From CBDESM01 sp965205165 (GTDB taxonomy: Bacteria; Chloroflexota; Dehalococcoidia; Bin125): a DNA stretch of 64,000 nucleotides. Position numbers and translations under genes: made by a program. The stretch is taken from positions 124,001 to 188,000 of the forward strand of contig OZ242037.1 of the NCBI GenBank assembly GCA_965205165.1, in the 5' to 3' direction. Positions 35,492 through 45,913 of the stretch are shown here, piece by piece (within the stretch, counting starts at the first letter, position 1; each line of letters begins with the position of its first letter). Under the pieces are notes generated by a model that did not search any database, was not told where the DNA came from, and worked only from the letters and a program-made list of their open reading frames with translations.

Positions 35492-36417
35492 TCGAGAATC
35501 CGTTCCGCCGCTCGCTCCACCCACGTCGACTCCGCCCGCCCGGCGAACCCGCAGACCCGCGCCCGAGCAGCCAGCCCGCCCATCTGCAAGACGACCGCTT
35601 CAGCGACCTTCGCCGGCAGCAGCGCGAACAGCGTCGGCCCGGCCCCTGCCAGCAGCGGCGCGACCGGATCGACTCCCTCGGCAATGCAGGCCCGCGCGAT
35701 CGCCGCGGCGAAGCGCCGCCGCAGCGGCCGCAGCCCCGTCAGCACCTCGTCCGCCACCTGGTCGAACGTGTTCGAGCACCCGTCCTGCGCCGCCGGCATC
35801 GCCCCCGCTTCCGCCCCCGCGCCGAAATGCGGCGGACGCAGCGCCCGGTACATCGCCGCCGTCTTCCCCTCCGGCACCGGGATCTCCGGCGTGAACAGCA
35901 CCGCCCGCAGATCGCCGCCGTCCGCATCCGCGAGCGCCTCCACCCGTTCCCCGCGCCCCCGCATCCTCACCAAGCCGCCGACCAGGCAGGCAGGCACATC
36001 GGAGCCGACCGACGCCCCGACCTCGATCAGCGCCTCCCGATCCAAGCCCAGCCCCCACAGCGCGTTCGCCGCCCGCAGGAACGCCGCCGCATCCGCCGAC
36101 CCGCCGCCCAGCCCCGCCGCGACCGGAATCCGCTTCACCACCCGCACCGTCCCCCCATCGGGAACGCCGTCAACCCGATCCCCCAGCGCCCGCCAAGCCC
36201 GCAGCACGATGTCCTCGTCCGTCTCGATCGAAACCGGCCGCCCCGATTCGCCCGCGTAGGCGATCGAGCGCCGCTCCGCATCCGAAAGCGCCAGCTCGTC
36301 CGCGAGATCAAGCGTCGCCGCGAGTGAATCGATCTCGTGGTACCCGTCCCCGCGCCGGCCCAGCACCGCGAGTGCGAGGTTCAGCTTGGCCGGCGCGACC
36401 GCCCGCACCGCCGCCAT
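35485..36417 (-). CDS. ispE: 4-diphosphocytidyl-2-C-methyl-D-erythritol kinase
   Basis: MEP-pathway kinase that phosphorylates CDP-ME in isoprenoid precursor synthesis. 310 residues: PAKLNLALAVLGRRGDGYHEIDS at the start, the GHMP ATP-binding motif PVAAGLGGGSADAAAFLRA, SDVPACLVGG and the C-terminal GAGPTLFAL. The ATG overlaps the rsmA stop by 1 nt (TGATG). The rsmA-ispE pair is a common bacterial arrangement. Confidence 0.96.
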   Translation of the reverse strand: MAAVRAVAPAKLNLALAVLGRRGDGYHEIDSLAATLDLADELALSDAERRSIAYAGESGRPVSIETDEDIVLRAWRALGDRVDGVPDGGTVRVVKRIPVAAGLGGGSADAAAFLRAANALWGLGLDREALIEVGASVGSDVPACLVGGLVRMRGRGERVEALADADGGDLRAVLFTPEIPVPEGKTAAMYRALRPPHFGAGAEAGAMPAAQDGCSNTFDQVADEVLTGLRPLRRRFAAAIARACIAEGVDPVAPLLAGAGPTLFALLPAKVAEAVVLQMGGLAARARVCGFAGRAESTWVERAAERILEC

Positions 36418-37244
36418 CAGCCCGCCGCCGCGCCCATGTGCTCGTCCCGATAGGCGGACAGCCGCGCCCACTCCTCGATCGTCAGCGTCCCCGCCCGCCG
36501 CGCCGGGTCGATCCCGCAAGCCTCCAGCCACGGCGCGGCCGACCCCGCCGGCAGCCAGATGCCCTGCGACAGCGCATTGTGCAGCTGCTTGCGCGGCGTC
36601 CGGAAGCCGGCCCGCACCACCTCGAAGAACCGCGCCTCGTCGCCCACCTCCGCCGGCGCCCGCGACCGCCGGCGCAGCAGCGCCACCGCCGAGCGCACCT
36701 GCGGCGGCGGCGAAAACGCCTCCCGCTCCACCGCGAACAGCACCTCCGCCTCCGCGTAGAACTGCACCGCGATGCTCAGCAGCGACCGCTTCCCCGCCGG
36801 CGCGCACATCTGCCGCGCCACCTCCCATTGCACCATCACCAGCAGGAACTCCGGCCGCGCCCCGACCTCCGACAGGAACCGCCGCAGCAGCGGCGAGGTG
36901 ATCGCGTACGGCAGGTTGCCCACCAGCCCGTAGGGCGGCTCCGCGCCCGCCGCGGCCAGCGCCGCGCCCGGATCGACGTCGAGGATGTCCCCCTCGATCA
37001 CCGCGCAGCCCGCCGGCGCCCCGGCCCGGTCCAGCCGCCGACGCGCCCGCTCCGCCATCGCCGCATCCAGCTCGACCGCGGCCAGCGGGCGGCCCGTCGA
37101 CGCCAGCCGCTCCGTCAGCGCCCCGTCGCCCGGGCCGACCTCGATCAGCGGCGCCGGCGCATCCGGCACGGCCGCGATGATCCGCTCGATCACCCGCTCG
37201 TCGCGCAGCAGATGCTGGCCCAGCCGCGGCTTCTTCCGCCTCAT
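36417..37244 (-). CDS. rsmA: 16S rRNA dimethyladenosine transferase RsmA (KsgA)
   Basis: Dimethylates two adjacent adenosines in 16S rRNA helix 45. About 275 residues: RRKKPRLGQHLL start, SAM-binding EVGPGDGALTERL, the catalytic NLPYAITSPLL, VMVQWEVARQM and the C-terminal GFRTPRKQLHNAL. The frame stays open upstream to 37295, but that extension enters the SRP RNA gene and lacks homology; the ATG at 37242-37244, directly before RRKKPRLGQ, is the natural start. Confidence 0.96.
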   Translation of the reverse strand: MRRKKPRLGQHLLRDERVIERIIAAVPDAPAPLIEVGPGDGALTERLASTGRPLAAVELDAAMAERARRRLDRAGAPAGCAVIEGDILDVDPGAALAAAGAEPPYGLVGNLPYAITSPLLRRFLSEVGARPEFLLVMVQWEVARQMCAPAGKRSLLSIAVQFYAEAEVLFAVEREAFSPPPQVRSAVALLRRRSRAPAEVGDEARFFEVVRAGFRTPRKQLHNALSQGIWLPAGSAAPWLEACGIDPARRAGTLTIEEWARLSAYRDEHMGAAAG

Positions 37245-37284
37245 CGCGCACCGGCACCTGCGGACCGGGATGTAGATGTATGGG

Positions 37285-37553
37285 CGGCCGTGCACCCGCC
37301 GTCGAACGCCGCCACGAGCTTGCCGTCGTCAGCCGGCTCCGCCCAGGCGCTCCCGCGTCGCCCGAACCGCTCCGCTTACCGCTGCTTCCTCTCGGACCTG
37401 ACGGGGTTCACGGTGGCTCGCCGCGCGGGACCCAGGCATCATCGCTGCTTTACGCCGGTAGGAATCATGACGCCGCCCTCGGGAAGGATCTGTACCCCGC
37501 TGAAGCGGATTGCGGGTTCAGGGCACCGCTAGCTCCCCGCCTAGCACGGCCGT
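37285..37553 (-). ncRNA. ffs: Large signal recognition particle RNA with Alu domain (scRNA type)
   Basis: The minus strand carries the SRP domain IV hairpin at 37381-37402 (GTCAGGTCCGAG...GGAAGCAGC), the strongest marker. Its 5' part (GTGCTAGGCGGGGAGCTAGC, then GGTGCCCTGAACCCGCAATCC) closely follows the Alu-domain 5' sequence of Bacillus scRNA. The ends pair: GGCCGTGC at 37545-37552 with GCACGGCC at 37286-37293. The resulting molecule is about 268 nt, a large form with Alu domain, not the 4.5S type. It binds Ffh (not in this window) and works with FtsY encoded at 21200-22192. Ends are approximate to a few bases. Confidence 0.93.
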
Positions 37554-37557
37554 CCCC

Positions 37558-37587
37558 ACCTTATGGCGCGAGCCCGCCGCCCGTCAA
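37558..37587 (-). promoter_or_regulatory. Promoter of the SRP RNA gene
   Basis: On the minus strand TTGACG (37582-37587) is followed after 18 nt by TAAGGT (37558-37563), which places the start a few nt later, at the predicted SRP RNA 5' end near 37552. This is the clearest two-box promoter in the window besides that of infC. Confidence 0.65.
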
Positions 37588-37679
37588 CGCGCCCCCTTAT
37601 GCCGACCCCCGCCGCGGCCCCCGCGCAGCCCCGCGATACACTCGCATCCACTCCAGCAGCACCCCCGGAGAGCCCCGCC

Positions 37680-39095
37680 GTGCGCATCGTCACCATCGGC
37701 TGCCCGGTCCCCCACCGCGACGTCGACAACCACGGCATCGCCAACGCGCCCTCCCTCTTCGACTACGACGCCTGCGTGATCGACATGCAGGCCCTCTCCG
37801 ATCAGATCGAGGCGATCGCCGCCGGCTCCGGCGGCTACAAGGCCTCCGACGGACGCCCCGTCCGCAACGCCGGCACCGTCCCCTCCGCCTACGGCCTCGC
37901 CGATCTGCTCGAACAGCGCCGCGCCGAGCTGCGCGCCCTCGCCGAGCGCGGCGGCGCGATCCTCGCCTTCGCCCATCAGAACCTCCCACACCCCTCCGTC
38001 GCCGGACTGCCCGGCTTCGAGCGCTACACCCTGCTGCCCGCGCCCGAAGGCTCCGGGCATCCCTTCCGCTGGCCCGTCCTGCGCCCCGCCGACGGCAAGC
38101 ACGTGCAGCCCGTCGACGAGCGCCATCCCGCCGCCGGCTTCCTCGACGCCCTCGCCGGCCGCATCCGCTACCGCGCCGTGCTCGACCCCGATGCCGCCGG
38201 CGCGCCCCCGATGTCCGTCCTCGCCCGCAGCGTCGGCGGCGCGGCCGTCGCCGCCGAACTCTCCATCGCCGCCGGACGCCTGCTCCTGATGCCGACCGTC
38301 GACGGCCTCACCCCGTCCACCCGCCAGACCTTCACCAACGCGATCCTCGAACTGCTCCAGCGCCTGCACGATGGCGAGGGCGGCGGCGACCCGCCCAATT
38401 GGGTCGCCCGCTACGACACCGACGAGATCGCCGCCGCCCGCCAAGCCGCCGCCGATGCCGAAACCGCCCTGTCCGACGCCGAGCGCCGCGCCGCCGAAAC
38501 CGCGGCCCTGCTCGCCGACGTCTCCCGCGCCCAATCCCTGCTCTGGCGCGCCGACCGCGCCGGCTTCGAGACCGCCGTGCTCGACGGCTTCCGCGCCCTC
38601 GGCTACTCCGTCTCCAGCCGCCCCGACGAGCCCGTCGAACTCCGCGATGGCGACCAAGCGACCCTGCTCGAAGCCGCCGTCGCGGACGACGCCGTCTCCG
38701 AACGCGCCTACCTCTCGCTCCAGCGACGCATCGAGGAGCACTTCCTCAAGCGCGGCGTCCGCCCCCACGGCGTCATCGTCGCCAGCGGCAAGCGCCTCAC
38801 CGACCCGCGCCTGCGCCGCAACCAGTTCGCCGCCCCCCTGATCAACGCCTGCGAAACCTACGGCTACGCCCTGATCCCCGCCGACGCCTTCTACGACCTC
38901 GTCGCCTTCGCCCGCGAAGACCCGGACCCGGACGGACTCGCCGAGCTCCGCCAGAGCATCCGCGAAACCCGCGGCGTGCTCGAAGTCTCCCCCGAAGAAG
39001 AAGACGACCCCGACGGCTCGCCCGCCTCGAACGGCGCCACCGCCGAAGCAGCCGAGCCGGTCGAGGCCGAACCGGAAGCCGCGCCCGCCACTTGA
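37680..39095 (+). CDS. Unknown protein: Rossmann-like N-terminus, coiled coil, PD-(D/E)XK-like C-terminus
   Basis: 471 residues from a GTG preceded by GGAGAG. Residues 1-240 look like an alpha/beta domain (RIVTIGCPVPHRDVDNHGIANAPSLFDYDACVIDM..., with an ELRALAERGGAILAFAH strand-helix), reminiscent of class I glutamine-amidotransferase-like folds but without a clear Cys-His pair. An Ala/Glu-rich coiled coil spans about 246-295. Residues 300-415 (FETAVLDGFRALGYSVSSR, GDQATLLEAA, HGVIVASGKRLTDPRLRRNQF, GYALIPADAFYDLV) follow the pattern of restriction-endonuclease-like domains, but the usual ExK reads EAA. Acidic disordered tail. No family recognised; monocistronic, divergent from the SRP RNA. 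Confidence 0.7.
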   Translation: MRIVTIGCPVPHRDVDNHGIANAPSLFDYDACVIDMQALSDQIEAIAAGSGGYKASDGRPVRNAGTVPSAYGLADLLEQRRAELRALAERGGAILAFAHQNLPHPSVAGLPGFERYTLLPAPEGSGHPFRWPVLRPADGKHVQPVDERHPAAGFLDALAGRIRYRAVLDPDAAGAPPMSVLARSVGGAAVAAELSIAAGRLLLMPTVDGLTPSTRQTFTNAILELLQRLHDGEGGGDPPNWVARYDTDEIAAARQAAADAETALSDAERRAAETAALLADVSRAQSLLWRADRAGFETAVLDGFRALGYSVSSRPDEPVELRDGDQATLLEAAVADDAVSERAYLSLQRRIEEHFLKRGVRPHGVIVASGKRLTDPRLRRNQFAAPLINACETYGYALIPADAFYDLVAFAREDPDPDGLAELRQSIRETRGVLEVSPEEEDDPDGSPASNGATAEAAEPVEAEPEAAPAT

Positions 39096-39110
39096 TGACC
39101 CGGGCCCTGC

Positions 39111-40964
39111 TCAGTCCTTGCCGATCTGCAGGACGGCCATGAACGCCTCCTGCGGAATGTCCACGCTGCCCACCTTCTTCAGCCGCTTCTTCCCCTCCGC
39201 CTGCCGCGCCAGCAGCTTCCGCTTCCGCGTGATGTCGCCCCCGTAGCACTTCGCCGTCACGTTCTTCCGCATCGCCCGCACCGTCTCCCGCGCCACGATC
39301 CGCCCCCCGACCGCCGCCTGGATCGGCACGTCGAACAACTGCCGCGGAATCAGCGCCCGCAGCCGCTCCGCCAGCTCACGCCCCCGCTGCGCCGCGTTGT
39401 CCGCATGCACGATCGCCGACAGCGCGTCCACCGGCTCCTGGTTGATCAGCAGGTCCAGCTTCACCAGCTTCGCCGGCCGGTAGCCGATCAGCGTGTAGTC
39501 CAAACTCGCGTAGCCGTGCGTCCGCGACTTCAGCTCGTCGTAGAAATCCGTCAAAATCTCGGCCAGCGGGATCGAGTACTCCAGCAGCACCCGGATCTGG
39601 TCGGGGCTGATCCTGCCCTCGTCCGCGCCGTCGGCCTGCGATCCGCCGCGCTGCAAGTACTCCATCCGCTCGAACTCGCCCCGCCGCGCCGTCACGGTCT
39701 CCATCACCGCGCCCACGTGCGGCTGCGGCGCGATCACGCTGATCTGCACCCACGGCTCCCGCACCTCCTCGATCTGCGTCCGCGCCGGCATCTCCGACGG
39801 ATTCTCCAGCCGCCGCACCTGCCCGTCCTTCGTCTCCACCTCGTACTCCACCGACGGCGCGGTGAAGACCAAATCCAGCCCGTATTCCCGCTCCAGCCGC
39901 TCCTGCACGATCTCCATGTGCAGCAGCCCCAGGAAGCCCATCCGGTAGCCGAAGCCCAGCGCGGCCGAGGATTCCGCCTGGTACAAAATCGACGAATCCG
40001 ACAGCCGCAGCTTGTCCAGCGCGTCCGACAGCTCGGCGAACTCGCCCGAACTGGCCGGGTACAGCCCGGCGAAGACCATCGCCTTGGGCTCGCGGTAGCC
40101 CGGCAGCTGCGCCGGCGGCTCCCGCAGCACCGCCGTCACCGTGTCCCCCACCCGCACGTCGTCCACGTCCTTCAAGCCCGTCGCCACGTAGCCGACGTCG
40201 CCGGCCGACAGCCGCTCCAGCGGCCGCAGCTCCGGCGAGAAGCTGCCCACCTCCATCGCCTCGAAGCGACGCTCCGTCGCCCCCAGCCGCATGGCCGCCC
40301 GCCCCCGCGCCTCCCCGTCCACCACCCGCACGTGCGCGATCACCCCCTTGTACGAGTCGTACTCCGAATCGAACACCAGCGCCCGCAGCGGCTCGTCCAC
40401 CCGCCCCGCCGGCGGCGGAATCCGCTCCACGATCGCCTCCAGCAGCTGCTCGATCCCCTGCCCCGTCTTCGCCGACACGTACAAGATCTCGTCCCGCTCG
40501 AACCCGATCAGATCGACCAGCTCCGACGCCACCGCCTCCGGCCGCGCCACCGGCAGGTCGATCTTGTTCACCACCGGAATCAGCGCCAGATCCTGCTCCA
40601 GCGCCAGATACACGTTCGCCAGCGTCTGCGCCTGGATCCCCTCCGCCGCGTCGACGACCAGCAGCGCCCCCTCCGCCGCGGCCAAGCTGCGCGACACCTC
40701 GTAGGAGAAATCGACGTGCCCCGGCGTATCGATCAGGTGCAGCCGGTACTCATGCCCGTCCGCCGCGCGGTGCGCCATCCGCACCGCCCGCGCCTTGATC
40801 GTGATCCCCTTCTCCCGCTCCAGCGCCATCGAATCGAGCAGCTGATCCGACATCTCCCGCGGATCCACCGTCCCCGTCGCCTCCAGCAGGCGATCGGACA
40901 GGGTCGACTTGCCGTGGTCGATGTGCGCGACGATGCAGAAATTGCGCAGCGATGCGGGGTCCAT
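39111..40964 (-). CDS. lepA: Elongation factor 4 (LepA)
   Basis: Ribosome-bound translational GTPase, close to EF-G. About 617 residues: RNFCIVAHIDHGKSTLSDRLL (G1), DTPGHVDFSYEVSRSL (G3), VVNKIDLP (G4), VSAKTGQG (G5), the LepA-specific C-terminal domain SVDIPQEAFMAVL and KNVTAKCYGGDITRKRKLL. A short acidic insertion (QADGADEGR) occurs near the middle of the C-terminal half. The ATG at 40962-40964 is used; an in-frame GTG six codons upstream would lie across the -10-like box. Monocistronic. Confidence 0.97.
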   Translation of the reverse strand: MDPASLRNFCIVAHIDHGKSTLSDRLLEATGTVDPREMSDQLLDSMALEREKGITIKARAVRMAHRAADGHEYRLHLIDTPGHVDFSYEVSRSLAAAEGALLVVDAAEGIQAQTLANVYLALEQDLALIPVVNKIDLPVARPEAVASELVDLIGFERDEILYVSAKTGQGIEQLLEAIVERIPPPAGRVDEPLRALVFDSEYDSYKGVIAHVRVVDGEARGRAAMRLGATERRFEAMEVGSFSPELRPLERLSAGDVGYVATGLKDVDDVRVGDTVTAVLREPPAQLPGYREPKAMVFAGLYPASSGEFAELSDALDKLRLSDSSILYQAESSAALGFGYRMGFLGLLHMEIVQERLEREYGLDLVFTAPSVEYEVETKDGQVRRLENPSEMPARTQIEEVREPWVQISVIAPQPHVGAVMETVTARRGEFERMEYLQRGGSQADGADEGRISPDQIRVLLEYSIPLAEILTDFYDELKSRTHGYASLDYTLIGYRPAKLVKLDLLINQEPVDALSAIVHADNAAQRGRELAERLRALIPRQLFDVPIQAAVGGRIVARETVRAMRKNVTAKCYGGDITRKRKLLARQAEGKKRLKKVGSVDIPQEAFMAVLQIGKD

Positions 40965-40972
40965 GCCCGCCG

Positions 40973-40978
40973 ATCGTA
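40973..40978 (-). promoter_or_regulatory. Putative -10 box TACGAT of lepA (leaderless)
   Basis: TACGAT ends 8 nt before the lepA ATG. The spacer CGGCGGGC has only a weak purine run. It argues for the ATG over the upstream GTG. Confidence 0.42.
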
Positions 40979-41024
40979 CCACCGCGCCGTCAGCGCGCCC
41001 GCTGCCCGGCCCGGGCGGCCGGGC

Positions 41025-43329
<2,305 letters not shown>

Positions 43330-43442
43330 GCGCGGACTCCTGTTCCTTCGCAATCAACTCGCTCGCGCCGGCTGCCCGGCGGTTCCGCACAATCTAACCG
43401 CTCGCGCGGAAAGATGCCCATTCCGCCGTCGGGCGCACCGGG

Positions 43443-43527
43443 TGGTGGGGAAGAGGAGACTCGAACTCCTACGCCTTGCGGCACATGATTCTAAGTCATG
43501 CTCGTCTGCCAGTTCCGACACTTCCCC
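43443..43527 (-). tRNA. tRNA-Leu (anticodon UAG)
   Basis: Acceptor stem GGGGAAG (43521-43527) pairs with CTTCCCC (43447-43453), followed by discriminator A and an encoded CCA. The anticodon stem CATGA/TCATG holds the loop CTTAGAA, anticodon TAG. A long variable arm (TGCCGCAAGGCG) is typical of leucine tRNAs. 85 nt including CCA. Confidence 0.95.
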
Positions 43528-43583
43528 GCCGCGGCCCCTTCCCGATGCGGCCGTCGCCGCCGGAATCCGGGCCGGAGGAATGC

Positions 43584-43659
<76 letters not shown>

Positions 43660-43676
43660 GCCGATGCGGACTGCAC

Positions 43677-43682
43677 AGCGTA
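43677..43682 (-). promoter_or_regulatory. Putative -10 box TACGCT of the tRNA-Lys/tRNA-Leu unit
   Basis: TACGCT on the minus strand lies 17 nt before the tRNA-Lys 5' end and is identical to the -10 box proposed for infC. No good -35 box. Confidence 0.35.
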
Positions 43683-43874
43683 CACCCGGCCGCGCACCGT
43701 TGCCGCATTGCCGCACGAGGCACCCCGCACGCCGGCCCGCGGATCGCCCGCGGCCCTGCCGGCGTGCGCGGAACGCTAGGCCAAACCGCGCCCGCCCGTC
43801 AACGCGCTCCCCGCAACCGGGATCCGCCGGCATCCGCCGCGGAACGCCGCCGTGATAAGATCAGCGCACCCGGC

Positions 43875-43951
43875 GGGCGGTTAGCTCAGTTGGCTAGAGC
43901 GCTGCGTTGACATCGCAGAGGTCACTGGTTCAAGTCCAGTATCGCCCACCA
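43875..43951 (+). tRNA. tRNA-Val (anticodon GAC)
   Basis: Acceptor GGGCGGT pairs with ATCGCCC; A and encoded CCA follow. The anticodon stem CTGCG/CGCAG encloses loop TTGACAT, anticodon GAC. D-loop and T-loop (GGTTCAAGTCC) are canonical. 77 nt. It lies 34 nt before thrS on the same strand, so tRNA and synthetase mRNA may share a transcript. A GATAAGAT sequence about 15 nt upstream may be its -10 region. Confidence 0.96.
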
Positions 43952-43985
43952 CGATCACCCCGCAGCCGATCCGAACCCCCCGCGC

Positions 43986-45782
43986 ATGGCCTCCGAACCC
44001 GGCGATCCCCCAGTCGATTCGATCGCCCGGCCGGGCGAGGTCGACGCCGACGAGTGGCTGCGCCGCATGCGGCACTCCGCCGCCCACGTGCTCGCCCAGG
44101 TCGTGCTCCAGCTCTTCCCCGACGGCAAGATCGCGATCGGCCCCCCGATCGATACCGGCTTCTACTACGACTTCGACCTCCCCCGCGCGCTGACGCCCGA
44201 CGACCTGAAGGAGATCGAGCGGCGCATGCGCAAGGAGATCAAGCGCAACCACAAGTTCATCTGGGAGACCGCGCCCGCCGCCGAGGTGCGCGAGCGCTTC
44301 GCCGGCCAGCCCTTCAAGCTCGAACTGATCGACGAGTTCGCGCCCGATGGCGGGGAGCTGGGCCTCTGCACGCATGCCGAGTTCACCGACCTCTGCCGCG
44401 GCGGGCACGTCGCGGCGACGCGGCAGATCGGCCCCTTCAAGCTGACCGGCTCGGCCGGCGCCTACTGGCGCGGGGACGAAAACCGGCCCCAGCTCCAGCG
44501 CGTCTACGGGGCGCTCTTCGCCACCCAAGAGGAGCTCGACGGGCATTTCGCCCGCCTGGCCGAGGCCGAGCAGCGCGACCACCGCCGGCTCGGCCGCGAG
44601 CTGGAGCTGTTCACCTTCGCCGAGGAGATCGGCGCCGGCGTGCCGCTGCTGCTGCCCAAGGGCGCGATCATCCGCTCCGAGATGGAGCGCTACATCCGCG
44701 AACTCCAGGACGCGCGCGGCTACTCCGAGGTCTGGACCGGCCACATCGCCCGCTCCGAGCTGTTCCGCCGCTCCGGCCACCTCGAGAACTACGCCGACGT
44801 GATGTTCCCGGCGATGCAGGACGGCGAGACCGAGTACTACCTGAAGCCGATGAACTGCCCGGTCCACATGACGCTCTACAACGCGGGCCTGCACTCCTAC
44901 CGCGAGCTGCCGCTGCGCTACACGGAGTACGCCACGCTCTACCGCTACGAGAAATCGGGACAGCTCGGCGGGCTGACCCGCGTCCGCTCGCTGACCCAGG
45001 ACGACTGCCACATCTTCGCCGCGCCCGGCCAAGTCGCCGACGAGGTCGCCCGCGTGCTCGAGCTGGTCCAGACGATGCTGGCCGGCTACGGGATGACGGA
45101 CTTCCGCTACGAGCTCTCCCTGCCCGGCGAGTCGGGCAAGTACGTGGACGACCCGGAGGCCTGGTCGTCGGCCATCGCCGCGCTGCGCGGGGCGCTCGAC
45201 CAAGCCGGGGTCGACTACGTCGAGCAGGTCGGCGAGGCGGCCTTCTACGGGCCCAAGGCGGACCTGTTCGTCAAGGACGTGATGGGGCGCGACTGGCAGC
45301 TTTCGACGATCCAGCTGGACATGATCCAGCCGGCCCGGCTGGGCTGCGTCTACGTCGGCGAGGACGGCGAGCGGCACACGCCGGTGGTGATCCACCGGGC
45401 CATCCACGGCTCGCTGGAACGCTTCATGGGCATCCTGATCGAGCATTTCGCGGGCGCGTTCCCGGCCTGGCTCGCGCCGGTGCAGGCCCGCTTCATCCCG
45501 ATCGCCGACCGCCACGTCGAGTTCGCCGAGCGGGCCGCGGCCGAGCTGCGCGCGGCCGGCCTGCGGATCGAGGTGGACGACGGCAACGAGCGGATGCAGG
45601 CCAAGATCCGCAACGGCCAGCAGCAGAAGATCCCCTACCTGCTGGTGGTGGGCGACCGCGAGGTCGAAGCGGGCGCGGTCGCCGTCCGCATCCGCGGCGG
45701 CGGGGACGGGGGCGTCCAGAGCGTGGCCGAGTTCCGCGAGCATCTGGCCGGGATCGCCGCCGAGCGCGCCCTGCTGCCCTGA
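43986..45782 (+). CDS. thrS: Threonyl-tRNA synthetase lacking the N-terminal TGS domain
   Basis: 598 residues, shorter than the usual 640 or so. The protein starts near the editing domain (RRMRHSAAHVLAQVVLQLFPDGKIAIGPPIDTGFYYDFD) with the editing motif HSAAH and LCRGGH; the catalytic core has PKGAIIRSEMERYIRE, the zinc ligands in MNCPVH, DDCHIF and VIHRAIHGS, and the C-terminal anticodon-binding domain (ARFIPIADRHVEFAE...VVGDREVEAGAVAVRIRG). The TGS domain that normally precedes the editing domain is missing. Upstream of infC-rpmI-rplT in the classical order, but two biotin-enzyme genes intervene. Confidence 0.96.
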   Translation: MASEPGDPPVDSIARPGEVDADEWLRRMRHSAAHVLAQVVLQLFPDGKIAIGPPIDTGFYYDFDLPRALTPDDLKEIERRMRKEIKRNHKFIWETAPAAEVRERFAGQPFKLELIDEFAPDGGELGLCTHAEFTDLCRGGHVAATRQIGPFKLTGSAGAYWRGDENRPQLQRVYGALFATQEELDGHFARLAEAEQRDHRRLGRELELFTFAEEIGAGVPLLLPKGAIIRSEMERYIRELQDARGYSEVWTGHIARSELFRRSGHLENYADVMFPAMQDGETEYYLKPMNCPVHMTLYNAGLHSYRELPLRYTEYATLYRYEKSGQLGGLTRVRSLTQDDCHIFAAPGQVADEVARVLELVQTMLAGYGMTDFRYELSLPGESGKYVDDPEAWSSAIAALRGALDQAGVDYVEQVGEAAFYGPKADLFVKDVMGRDWQLSTIQLDMIQPARLGCVYVGEDGERHTPVVIHRAIHGSLERFMGILIEHFAGAFPAWLAPVQARFIPIADRHVEFAERAAAELRAAGLRIEVDDGNERMQAKIRNGQQQKIPYLLVVGDREVEAGAVAVRIRGGGDGGVQSVAEFREHLAGIAAERALLP

Positions 45783-45913
45783 CCTGCCTGCGGAGCGGGG
45801 CGGCGACTGCCCCAAGCTCGATCAGCGGGTATCATCCGCACGGTTTCGCGCCCGCGATCGGGGACGATCGGGGGATTGCGCCATCGCCGCCGAGCCTTCA
45901 GCGTGAGAGTTGC

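Noticed and set aside
37321..37680. Possible riboswitch upstream of the 37680 gene
   Set aside because: The structured sequence is explained by the SRP RNA on the opposite strand; no riboswitch consensus such as the TPP motif is present on the plus strand.
43952..43985. T-box or other leader before thrS
   Set aside because: Only 34 nt separate tRNA-Val and thrS, too short for a T-box; no specifier or antiterminator sequence. None seen before pheS either.
45797..45813. GGGGC/GCCCC hairpin after thrS as a terminator
   Set aside because: Only a 5-bp stem with a 7-nt loop and no T-tract; such stems are common by chance in this composition.
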